From Bacteroidota bacterium (GTDB taxonomy: Bacteria > Bacteroidota > Bacteroidia > Chitinophagales > Chitinophagaceae), in assembly GCA_025362055.1 (NCBI GenBank), contig JANYIM010000088.1:1-35895 (forward strand): a DNA stretch of 35,895 nucleotides, given 5' to 3'. The notes below the pieces were generated by a model that worked only from the letters and a program-made list of their open reading frames with translations, made no database searches and was not told the origin of the DNA. A program made the translations under genes and the position numbers. This document shows positions 25,352 through 32,319 of the stretch, piece after piece; positions within the stretch are counted from its first letter, which is position 1, and every line of letters starts with the position of its first letter.

Positions 25352-26692
25352 ATGAGTTTATCTATTCCAACAAACAAACGGGAACAATTATTTAATACTT
25401 TAAAGAAAGCCAATACTGCTTTCCAGGAAATTTATCCCGGCGACAGGAGCGATCGCCAGCCCGTGCATACCCTATACGGGGGAGCTAATTTATTTAAGTA
25501 TGATGCTGCAAGAGCCCTGGGAGCAAGGGCCCTGGAGATATTCGAGACCTATGCACCCGATCACAAGGTATTTGGAAATGTATTTGGCATGGATACTTCT
25601 TCAGGATTCAGCGATAAAGTATACAATAAAGTGCTCGATAAATTAAAGACAGAGGCCATTGAAGATTTCAGGATAGATTTTGAAGACGGGTATGGTAACC
25701 GCAGCAATGAAGAAGAAGATGAGACAGCAAGAACTGCAGCGCTGGAAGTTGCAAAGGGAATGAAAGAAAGAACCTTGCCTCCCTTTATCGGCATTCGCAT
25801 AAAACCTTTTACAGAAGAAATGAAAGAAAGGGGCCTGCGTACGCTCGATATTTTTATAAGCACACTGGTAAAAGAAACAAGAGGAAAACTACCGGATAAT
25901 TTTATTGTGATGTTACCAAAGGTCACCATTCCCGAACAACCTGCAACACTTGCGGGGTTTTTTGATATACTGGAAGCAGCGTTAAAAATGGAAAAAGGAG
26001 TTTTGAAAATGGAGATGATGGTGGAGACCACACAATCTATCATGGATATTAATGGCACCAATCCCTTGTATCGTTTTATCAAAGCAAGTAATGGCCGCTG
26101 TATCGCCATGCACTTTGGCACTTATGATTATACTGCTTCCTGCAGCATCACCGCCAAGTACCAGGAGATGGATCATCCTGTTTGTGATTTTGCACACCAT
26201 ATGACGAAAGTGGCATTGGCACACACAGGTATCTGGCTAAGTGATGGTGCAACCAATACAATGCCCATTGGCCCGCATCGTGGCGAAACCCTTACTGAAA
26301 AACAGTTACAAGAGAACAGGGATACGGTTCACCATGCCTGGAAAAAGGGATATGATCATATCCGTCATTCATTGTGGAATGGATTTTACCAAGGCTGGGA
26401 CCTGAACCCGGCGCAATTCCCCATGCGTTATGCAGCGGTCTTTGCATTTTTCCTGGAGAGTTATGATGATGCGGTCGAAAGATTGAAAACCTTTGTTGAA
26501 AAAGCAGCCAGGGCAACATTGATCGGGGATGTTTTTGATGATGCCGCTACAGGACAAGGCTTACTCAATTATTTTTTACGTGCATTGAACAGCGGCGCCA
26601 TTACTGAAGAAGAAGTACTGGTAACGGGACTAACGCTGGAGGAGATACGAGGGCGCTCATTCAAGAAGATATTGGAAAACAGAAAGAAGTAG
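25352..26692 (+). CDS. CitE/HpcH-like aldolase-lyase of purine clusters (DUF6986-like)
   Basis: The 446-residue protein has the pattern of the citrate lyase beta/HpcH/malate synthase TIM-barrel superfamily. Visible parts are EDFRIDFEDGYGNR (acidic metal region), GIRIKPF, VMLPKV, MMVETTQSIMD (metal Glu) and MHFGTYDYTAS (metal Asp). I assign it to DUF6986 from memory. The reaction is unknown; given the operon it probably acts on glyoxylate or ureidoglycolate, the products of allantoicase. xdhC begins one base after its stop. Confidence 0.8.
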   Translation: MSLSIPTNKREQLFNTLKKANTAFQEIYPGDRSDRQPVHTLYGGANLFKYDAARALGARALEIFETYAPDHKVFGNVFGMDTSSGFSDKVYNKVLDKLKTEAIEDFRIDFEDGYGNRSNEEEDETARTAALEVAKGMKERTLPPFIGIRIKPFTEEMKERGLRTLDIFISTLVKETRGKLPDNFIVMLPKVTIPEQPATLAGFFDILEAALKMEKGVLKMEMMVETTQSIMDINGTNPLYRFIKASNGRCIAMHFGTYDYTASCSITAKYQEMDHPVCDFAHHMTKVALAHTGIWLSDGATNTMPIGPHRGETLTEKQLQENRDTVHHAWKKGYDHIRHSLWNGFYQGWDLNPAQFPMRYAAVFAFFLESYDDAVERLKTFVEKAARATLIGDVFDDAATGQGLLNYFLRALNSGAITEEEVLVTGLTLEEIRGRSFKKILENRKK

Positions 26693-26693
26693 T

Positions 26694-27662
26694 ATGGGTG
26701 TTTGGAAATTCATACTTGATAAGCTAAGCGCTGGTATAAATGTAATGTTATTGCATGTGCTGGAAAGCGAGGGCAGTTCTCCCGGCAGGCAGGGATTTAA
26801 AATGGCCGTTGCTGCTGATGGTACATTCAATGGAACAATTGGCGGTGGCATCATGGAACATAAGCTGGTAGAAAAAGCAAAGCAGCAGCTGGGTGATAAA
26901 GTTGATAAGATCGAATTGATGCGCCAGTTTCATGATAAGCAGCCAGTTTCAAATCAATCCGGAATGATCTGCAGCGGCAGCCAGTTGAATGTTTTTATTC
27001 CTTTATCACCTGCAGATAAACCGGCCATTGCTTCTATCGTGAATGACAGACAACAATTCATTGAACTTTCTCCAAAAGGAATTGCCATCCGGGGATCATC
27101 TACACAGGATAAGAATATCAACCTGCAATTTATTTCAGAAGAAGAATGGTTGTACACCGAAAAAATAAACCGGCAACAGGTGATACATATCATTGGCGGC
27201 GGACATGTGAGTCTGGCCTTGTCCGAATTAATGTCCTTCCTTGGTTTTTTCATCAAAGTATATGATGACAGGCCGGGGTTGAATACGATGCAGGAAAATA
27301 ATTTTGCCAATGAAAAACATTTCATTGAAGATTACCAGCAGTTAGGCAAAACCATCAATGCTTCAAAATATGATCATGTTGTGATCATTACATTTGGTTA
27401 TCGTTCAGATAAGATCGTATTGAAAGAATTACTGGATAAGGAATTTGCTTATATCGGCCTTATTGGAAGCGATAAAAAAACCGAAACGCTTTTCAAAGAA
27501 CTCGAAGAAGAAGGCATCTCTCCCGAAAAATGGAAACATGTATTTGCCCCGATCGGCATCAACATATTTAGTAAGACGGCGCCCGAAATTGCAGTGAGTA
27601 TTGCGGCAGAGATCATCAGGGAAAAGAATAAAGAACTGCCGACTGGAAGAAGCGATAATTAA
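26694..27662 (+). CDS. xdhC: XdhC, molybdenum cofactor insertion protein
   Basis: This 322-residue XdhC/CoxI family protein has an N-terminal domain with ESEGSSPGRQGFKMAV and the conserved GTIGGGIMEHKLVEKA, and a C-terminal Rossmann domain starting VIHIIGGGHVSLAL and ending near SKTAPEIAVSIAAEI. XdhC binds Moco, promotes its sulfuration and loads it into XdhB. The length fits the family. It is separated by a single base from the CitE-like gene and is the last gene of the purine operon. Confidence 0.93.
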   Translation: MGVWKFILDKLSAGINVMLLHVLESEGSSPGRQGFKMAVAADGTFNGTIGGGIMEHKLVEKAKQQLGDKVDKIELMRQFHDKQPVSNQSGMICSGSQLNVFIPLSPADKPAIASIVNDRQQFIELSPKGIAIRGSSTQDKNINLQFISEEEWLYTEKINRQQVIHIIGGGHVSLALSELMSFLGFFIKVYDDRPGLNTMQENNFANEKHFIEDYQQLGKTINASKYDHVVIITFGYRSDKIVLKELLDKEFAYIGLIGSDKKTETLFKELEEEGISPEKWKHVFAPIGINIFSKTAPEIAVSIAAEIIREKNKELPTGRSDN

Positions 27663-27688
27663 AAAATGATTTTTGTGTTGAATAAATA

Positions 27689-28357
27689 ATGACAACCATG
27701 AAAAAACTAGTGTTACTTCTGTTGACCATTTTATTCATTAGTAATGTACCGGCACAGGTTAAACATGCTCCCGTTAAGAAACCCATTAATCTTGTAAGTG
27801 TTAAAATTGGCAACCAGACCTGGATGAAAAAAAACCTGGATGTATCGACATACAGAAATGGTGATCCCATACCAAACGTAACCGATACGGTCACATGGAA
27901 CAAACTAACTACGGGTGCCTATTGCTATTATAATAACGACTCTGCAACCTATGCGGCAGTTTATGGTAAATTATACAATTGGTATGCGGTAAATGATCTC
28001 CGGGGATTGGCTCCCCGGGGGTGGCATATAGCTTCTGACAAGGAATGGTTATTAATAGGTGACTTGCTGGGAGGAGATAATGTTGCAGGAAGGCGAATGA
28101 AGGAAAAGGGGCATTCTCATTGGAGGGGCCTTGATTCCAGCGTTACTAATAGTAGTGGTTTCACCGCCCTTCCGGGTGGCTACTGTGCAGGCTCCAATTT
28201 CTATAGCCTTGGTTCATTTGGTTTTTGGTGGACTTCTACACCAACCGAGCTTGAAGGCGGTGGCATTTTCCGCGACCTCAGTTCTTCCGCAAACAAACTC
28301 GATGGTGACGGCATTGAAGGAAATTATTTTTATTCTGTACGTTGTGTGAAGGATTGA
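27689..28357 (+). CDS. Secreted FISUMP-domain protein
   Basis: A 222-residue protein with a clear signal peptide (LLLLTILFISNVPAQ) and one FISUMP domain (Fibrobacter succinogenes major paralogous domain). The domain shows KIGNQTWMKKNLDV, YGKLYNWYAVND, APRGWHIASDKEW, FTALPGGYC and the ending YFYSVRCVKD. The function is unknown; the family is secreted or surface-exposed. The start may be the ATG at 27698 (MKKLVLLL). It lies 26 bp downstream of xdhC but is probably unrelated to purine catabolism. Confidence 0.88.
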   Translation: MTTMKKLVLLLLTILFISNVPAQVKHAPVKKPINLVSVKIGNQTWMKKNLDVSTYRNGDPIPNVTDTVTWNKLTTGAYCYYNNDSATYAAVYGKLYNWYAVNDLRGLAPRGWHIASDKEWLLIGDLLGGDNVAGRRMKEKGHSHWRGLDSSVTNSSGFTALPGGYCAGSNFYSLGSFGFWWTSTPTELEGGGIFRDLSSSANKLDGDGIEGNYFYSVRCVKD

Positions 28358-28423
28358 ATGTATACTGTTGTTACCTTGATATTCTCTGAATAGTCCTAAA
28401 ATAGGTTGACAAATTTAAAATTG

Positions 28424-28478
28424 TCCTGTTGTCTTCACCCCCGAGACAAGGGGGTCGCTGCTAAAAATTTCGTCATCA
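28424..28478. repeat. Direct repeat, left copy
   Basis: TCCTGTTGTCTTCACCCCCG and the following GAGACAAGGGGG, ending AAAAATTTCGTCATCA. It matches 28669-28722 at roughly 80%. The core CCCCCGAGACAAGGGGG is itself an inverted repeat. Confidence 0.8.
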
Positions 28479-28491
28479 ATAAAAGTTACCG

Positions 28492-28517
28492 CTGTCGGGA
28501 TTTTTAACCGCCGACAG
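28492..28517. repeat. CTGTCGG/CCGACAG palindrome, copy 2
   Basis: Arms and 12-bp spacing are identical to the copy at 14399, with a different spacer sequence (GATTTTTAACCG). Here it lies in non-coding DNA. Confidence 0.75.
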
Positions 28518-28521
28518 GAGC

Positions 28522-28554
28522 AAATAAAAAAGCCTTCGTCGTTAAACGAAGGCT
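28522..28554 (-). terminator. Rho-independent terminator reading leftwards
   Basis: On the - strand AGCCTTCGT pairs perfectly with ACGAAGGCT (nine pairs, six-base loop) and is followed by TTTTTATTT. No annotated - strand CDS ends here, so it must serve a transcript starting in the adjacent non-coding DNA. Confidence 0.8.
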
Positions 28555-28665
28555 TCGCTGTAGGGGGAGGGATCGAACCTCCACGGAGCAGTTAGTTGTA
28601 GCACAAAGTTCGGTGGTCGACCCCGGTCGCTCAGGTATTACTACCCTTGCGGCTCTATGCTATAT
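28555..28665 (-). ncRNA. Candidate structured small RNA with a T-arm-like hairpin
   Basis: Just upstream of the leftward terminator, the - strand has GGAGG-TTCGATC-CCTCC, which is exactly the stem and loop of a tRNA/tmRNA T-arm. Further upstream are GGTA-GTAA-TACC (a GNRA-type tetraloop), CGAC-CGGG-GTCG, and a CCAC/GTGG pairing. I could not find a matching 5' acceptor strand (TGTAGGG), D-arm or anticodon arm, so it is not a normal tRNA, and no tmRNA 5' end is visible. The extent of the transcript is a guess. Confidence 0.4.
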
Positions 28666-28668
28666 TTA

Positions 28669-28722
28669 TCCTGTTACCTCCACCCCCGAGACAAGGGGGC
28701 ATGTCTGCCAAAAATTTCATCA
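28669..28722. repeat. Direct repeat, right copy
   Basis: It begins TCCTGTTACCTCCACCCCCG and ends AAAAATTTCATCA, matching 28424-28478. The two copies bracket 190 bp holding the palindrome, the terminator and the candidate RNA. The rest of the 28357-28867 gap (28723-28866) is AT-rich with no further gene seen. Confidence 0.8.
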
Positions 28723-28818
28723 CCCCACAATGATTAAGAACTTGATATCACAAATCTAGGTAAAATGCTTATAATTTGAAAATAATTCAGTAAAAATTTG
28801 GTAAATATAGAATTAATT

Positions 28819-28828
28819 CAAATATTTG
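28819..28828. promoter_or_regulatory. Palindrome CAAATATTTG upstream of the Lrp/AsnC gene
   Basis: A perfect 10-bp palindrome 38 bp before the start codon, in very AT-rich DNA. It may be an autoregulatory site, since Lrp-type regulators often bind AT-rich palindromes upstream of themselves. Chance occurrence is quite possible. Confidence 0.25.
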
Positions 28829-28866
28829 TATTTATTATTGAAAAATTATAAAAACATTACCTAAAA

Positions 28867-29349
28867 ATGGCGGCTAAATTAAATCTTGACAAATTAGATC
28901 TCCAGATCATCCACGAAATGATGGAGACCGCTGAGATATCTTATGCAGAATTGGGAAAAAAATTATTCGTGAGTGGAGGTACCATCCATGTGCGAATCAA
29001 AAAATTGCAGGAATCCGGGATAGTAAAAGGAACAAAGCTGAACGTTGACCTGAAGCAACTGGGCTATGATATTACCGCCTTCGTTGGTATTTATCTTGAA
29101 AAAAGTTCTTTATATGATGCGGTTGCAAAAGACCTGATGCGGATACCAGAGATCGTGCGGCTTAATTATATCACCGGTAACTACAGTATGTTCATAGAAA
29201 TAGTTTGTAAAGACATTAATCAATTGCGTTTTGTATTGCATGACGAGCTTCAAAAAATAAAAGGCATTGAACGAACGGAAACTTTTATTTCATTGGAGGA
29301 AGGGTTTAACAGGAATGTACAGGTGGCCCCAACGGGAACTAATTCTTAA
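28867..29349 (+). CDS. Lrp/AsnC family transcriptional regulator
   Basis: The 160-residue protein has an N-terminal helix-turn-helix (LDLQIIHEMMETAEISYAEL, then SGGTIHVRIKKLQESGIV) and a C-terminal RAM/ligand domain with GYDITAFVGIYLE and LNYITGNYSMFIEI. Such regulators sense amino acids or related small molecules and often control themselves. The start ATGGCGGC at 28867 has an AT-rich leader. It converges on the permease gene, whose stop is 10 bp away. The target genes cannot be told from context. Confidence 0.92.
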   Translation: MAAKLNLDKLDLQIIHEMMETAEISYAELGKKLFVSGGTIHVRIKKLQESGIVKGTKLNVDLKQLGYDITAFVGIYLEKSSLYDAVAKDLMRIPEIVRLNYITGNYSMFIEIVCKDINQLRFVLHDELQKIKGIERTETFISLEEGFNRNVQVAPTGTNS

Positions 29350-29359
29350 TTTCTAACTA

Positions 29360-30466
29360 CTAACTGGCTTTTACATCCATCGCATCCCTCAATCCATTTC
29401 CCAATAAATTAAAAGCCAGCACCAACAACATAATTGCCAGCCCCGGAATAATTGCCAGCATTGGATTATGCGTGATGATAAAATTATAATTCTCTTTAAT
29501 CATCAATCCCCAGCTGGGTTGTGGCGGCTGTACACCGATCCCTAAAAAACTTAATCCTGCTTCTATGATAATGGCTGTTGCAAAGTTACCTGCAGCGATG
29601 ACCATGATGGGGCCGGAAATATTTGGCAGGATATGCCGTAAAATAATACGACTATCTTTTAATCCCAGCGCTTTTGCCGCTTGTATATATTCCAGTTCCT
29701 TAACGGCCAGTACCTGCCCCCGTACCAATCTTGCAACATTTACCCACATGGTAAGTCCAACTGCAATGAATATTTGCCAAAGCCCTTTGCCCATTGCCAT
29801 GGTGATGGCAAATACCAATAATAATGTAGGAATGCTCCAGGTAACATTCACCAGCCACATGATCACTTCGTCTACCCATCCCCTATAGTATCCTGCCAAT
29901 GCACCGAGGAGAATGCCTACTATAAGTGAGATCAGCACTGCTATTAGCCCAACGGCCAGGCTAATCCTTGTACCGATAATTAACCGGCTCAGGATATCCC
30001 TGCCAAACCTATCTGTACCGAGCCAGTATCTTTTAGTGACAATATTTTGTTCAATAAATTTTTGCGGTTGGTTATTGGTAAGCTCACTGATAGCATAATA
30101 CCGGACTACGGCGGTATCTTCATCAATATATTTATTAACGGCTAACGAATCATTTCTGATAATATATTTGGTGATGGGCAGATAGCCGTAATCATCGGGG
30201 CTGCCATGCAATAATTTGCTTAGCCAGCCTGTTTCATGCCTGTTATTTGCTGGAATTTTTAAAAAGAGTTGCGAATAACCTGGTTTTTTTGCTTGTATCT
30301 CTACCGTTTGCAGATCGGCATTGGGAGAGCTGTCTGGCGCAATAACGTAAGCAAATACCGCAACAAGAAATGCAACTATAACAATGATCAAACCAAACAG
30401 GGCACCTTTATTTTTTTTAAGGCGTTTCCAGGTTTGTTGTGAAAAAGAAAATTCCTGTTGGGGCAT
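29360..30466 (-). CDS. ABC transporter permease, OppC/DppC type
   Basis: This 368-residue inner-membrane permease has the N-terminal OppC segment (WKRLKKNKGALFGLIIVIVAFL), a periplasmic part ending HWLGTDRFGRD-like YWLGTDRFGRDILSR, and five further helices. The EAA loop is EYIQAAKALGLKDSRIILRHILPN and the end is FNLLGNGLRDAMDVK. It would import peptides or similar substrates with an OppB-type partner and ATPase not encoded here. The periplasmic region between the first helix and GTDRFGRD is about 110 residues, longer than in classical OppC. It lies 35 bp downstream of the glycosyltransferase gene. Confidence 0.92.
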   Translation of the reverse strand: MPQQEFSFSQQTWKRLKKNKGALFGLIIVIVAFLVAVFAYVIAPDSSPNADLQTVEIQAKKPGYSQLFLKIPANNRHETGWLSKLLHGSPDDYGYLPITKYIIRNDSLAVNKYIDEDTAVVRYYAISELTNNQPQKFIEQNIVTKRYWLGTDRFGRDILSRLIIGTRISLAVGLIAVLISLIVGILLGALAGYYRGWVDEVIMWLVNVTWSIPTLLLVFAITMAMGKGLWQIFIAVGLTMWVNVARLVRGQVLAVKELEYIQAAKALGLKDSRIILRHILPNISGPIMVIAAGNFATAIIIEAGLSFLGIGVQPPQPSWGLMIKENYNFIITHNPMLAIIPGLAIMLLVLAFNLLGNGLRDAMDVKAS

Positions 30467-30501
30467 ACTGTAAATTAAGAAATTTTAAAAGGGCGGAACC
30501 C

Positions 30502-31671
30502 TTATTTCACTTTTCTGCCTTTCCAGTTATACTTTCCAAACATACCAAGGAGGCCTGCGGTGACAGTATAAAGAATATGAAATGGTTGCAGGAAAGGGAA
30601 CAGCTTCAACATGTTTTGTTTACCGAAGAATTGGGCTACCGGAAAAAGAAACAATAGCTCTATTAATATTTTTAAAAGAAACATTATTCCCCATACTGTA
30701 ATCATTGAGCATTGAACATGGAGTATTGAATATTGAACATTATTGAATATTGCAATTACCGGAAGCCCCAACATCATCAAATTAAAAAGATAAACAAGTA
30801 ACAGCACCCCAAAAATCCTTTTGTCATCATATTTGCCCGCCTTGCTTGCCCAACGGATGCGCTGGCCAAAAAATTCCCTCATACTTTTTACAGGTTGTGT
30901 TTGAACGATCACTTCTTCTGATCGCAGAAACATTACCCTATCTGGATATCGTTTGTATATTTTATGCATCAGCAGCATATCATCACCACTGGCAATATTG
31001 TCAATGCCTTTGAATTCGCCTACTTCTTCAAATGCATTTTTTTCATAAGCCAGGTTAGCGCCATTGCACATACTATGCATTTTTTTATAAACAGATGCGC
31101 CCGTGATTCCCTGCAACACCATAAAATCCAGTGCCTGGAATTTTTCAATGAAACGATTACTGCAGTTTATCGATACGGGAGCGGCAATAAATGCTGGTTG
31201 ACGGGTATCATAAAATGCAGCAATTGTTTGTAACCAGTTTACCGGCACAATGCAATCTGCATCCGTTGTTACAATGAGTTCACCCGCCGATCGCTGAATG
31301 GCTACTTCAATTGCTTTTTTCTTGTAAGAATTCAATGGCTCATCAATAAAATCTTTTAGCGCAATACGTTTTATGTTTTGATCAGCATAGTCATCGATGA
31401 ATACTGCTGTCTTGTCGGTTGAATGATCATCAACAACGATCACTTCAAACAATTCTTTTGGATATGACTGCGCACAGATGGAATCCAGGCATGCTTTTAT
31501 ATTTTGCTCTTCGTTGCGTGCAGGGATAATGACCGTAATACGTGTTGTGGGTTTTGCGATAGGGGCAGGGCGGCTAAATATGGGAATAGATAACCAGCTT
31601 TGGCGGTAATAAATGATCAGTACTGTATAGCCCAGGAACAATGAAATGCTGATGATCAAAACCGCTGTCAT
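30502..31671 (-). CDS. Membrane-bound family 2 glycosyltransferase
   Basis: The 389-residue protein has one N-terminal helix, a GT-A domain and about three C-terminal helices. The GT2 motifs are ITVIIPARNEEQNI, VVDDHSTDKT, TTDADC (DxD), GDDMLL and QRIRW (QxxRW), so it is a processive-type or lipid-linked transferase with all catalytic residues. The substrate is unknown. The loop between two C-terminal helices (NNVQYSILHVQCSMI) is encoded by an ATTGAA-rich repeat. It is divergent from the MarR gene. Confidence 0.9.
   Translation of the reverse strand: MTAVLIISISLFLGYTVLIIYYRQSWLSIPIFSRPAPIAKPTTRITVIIPARNEEQNIKACLDSICAQSYPKELFEVIVVDDHSTDKTAVFIDDYADQNIKRIALKDFIDEPLNSYKKKAIEVAIQRSAGELIVTTDADCIVPVNWLQTIAAFYDTRQPAFIAAPVSINCSNRFIEKFQALDFMVLQGITGASVYKKMHSMCNGANLAYEKNAFEEVGEFKGIDNIASGDDMLLMHKIYKRYPDRVMFLRSEEVIVQTQPVKSMREFFGQRIRWASKAGKYDDKRIFGVLLLVYLFNLMMLGLPVIAIFNNVQYSILHVQCSMITVWGIMFLLKILIELLFLFPVAQFFGKQNMLKLFPFLQPFHILYTVTAGLLGMFGKYNWKGRKVK
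30702..30755. repeat. ATTGA-rich short repeat inside the glycosyltransferase gene
   Basis: Five copies of ATTGA[AG] occur at intervals of about 8-16 bp (for example TATTGAATATTGAACATTAT). The - strand reads them in frame as part of a hydrophilic loop. Similar simple repeats are common between genes in Bacteroidota. Confidence 0.65.
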
Positions 31672-31692
31672 AAAGGCTCAATATAGGTTTGC

Positions 31693-31716
31693 GGTACAAG
31701 TGAGTGACACAACAAT
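31693..31716. repeat. Dispersed intergenic repeat, copy 2
   Basis: GGTACAAGTGAGTGACACAAC continues into AAT and matches 13425-13448. It sits in the divergent space between the glycosyltransferase and MarR genes. Confidence 0.6.
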
Positions 31717-31776
31717 GCTGGGTTCATGCACTACTGACCGTTACAAAAATAAATTTTATAAAATCAAATTTAGTAT

Positions 31777-31784
31777 TATCTTTG
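31777..31784 (+). promoter_or_regulatory. -7 promoter box of the MarR gene
   Basis: TATCTTTG matches TAnnTTTG exactly and lies 21 bp before the ATG, giving a very short leader. No clear -33 box was found. Confidence 0.5.
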
Positions 31785-31786
31785 AT

Positions 31787-31804
31787 TAGTTGCTTAAACA
31801 ACTA
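31787..31804. promoter_or_regulatory. Likely MarR operator
   Basis: TAGTTGCTTAAACAACTA is an 18-bp palindrome with perfect 6-bp arms, between the -7 box and the start codon. The position and size fit autorepression by a MarR dimer. Confidence 0.55.
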
Positions 31805-31805
31805 T

Positions 31806-32246
31806 ATGTCAAACAACCAATTTAAAAAAGGAGAGTTATACAGTTTCATAACCGGCAAGGCCAGCACGGCCATTGCGAGGCGCCTGCAGAAGAATTTTAA
31901 GCAGAGCAATGTAGATATTACCATTGAGCAGTGGAGTGTATTGTATCATTTGTGGAAAGAGGACGGACTTAGCCAGCAACAATTATGTGATGCTACATTC
32001 AGGGATAAGCCCAGTATCACGCGGTTGGTAGATAATCTTGAAAGATTAAAATTAGTTAGAAGGGTTGCTTCAAAAGACGATCGCAGGATCAACATGATCT
32101 ACCTCACCACAGCGGCACAGCAATTGCAGGAACAAACGATGAATATTGCCAATCAAACATTGAATGAAGCATTGGATGGTGTAACGAACGGGCAAATTGA
32201 GATAGCGAAAGAAGTGTTGCAGAACGTGTATGATAATTTAAAATAG
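31806..32246 (+). CDS. MarR family transcriptional regulator
   Basis: From the ATG at 31806 (MSNNQFKKGELYSFITG) it is 146 residues. The winged helix shows ITIEQWSVLYHLWKEDGLSQQQL, then RDKPSITRLVDNLERLKLVRRV and the wing SKDDRRINMIYLT. The track start 34 codons upstream runs through the promoter and operator and is rejected. MarR proteins are usually repressors released by small ligands. The acyl-CoA dehydrogenase gene follows 73 bp later, so fatty acyl or aromatic acyl metabolites are plausible ligands, by inference. Confidence 0.92.
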   Translation: MSNNQFKKGELYSFITGKASTAIARRLQKNFKQSNVDITIEQWSVLYHLWKEDGLSQQQLCDATFRDKPSITRLVDNLERLKLVRRVASKDDRRINMIYLTTAAQQLQEQTMNIANQTLNEALDGVTNGQIEIAKEVLQNVYDNLK

Positions 32247-32319
32247 TTGGCCTGGTGAAGCGCTCACAAACAATGGCCAACGCTCAATAACCAACGATAA
32301 GTAATTTAAAATAAACTTT

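Noticed and set aside
25561-26121. 186-residue - strand ORF opposite the CitE-like gene
   Set aside because: Shadow of a conserved gene; its Ser/Pro-rich composition is typical of antisense frames.
28559-28640. tRNA gene on the - strand
   Set aside because: The T-arm geometry is right, but no 5' acceptor strand complementary to CCCTACA, no D-arm and no anticodon arm could be placed.
28559-28866. tmRNA on the - strand
   Set aside because: No GGGGCTG-like 5' end or tag reading frame was found before the Lrp gene.
31704-31805. N-terminal extension of the MarR ORF
   Set aside because: It runs through the promoter box, the operator and a dispersed repeat; MSNNQFKKGE is a natural MarR start.
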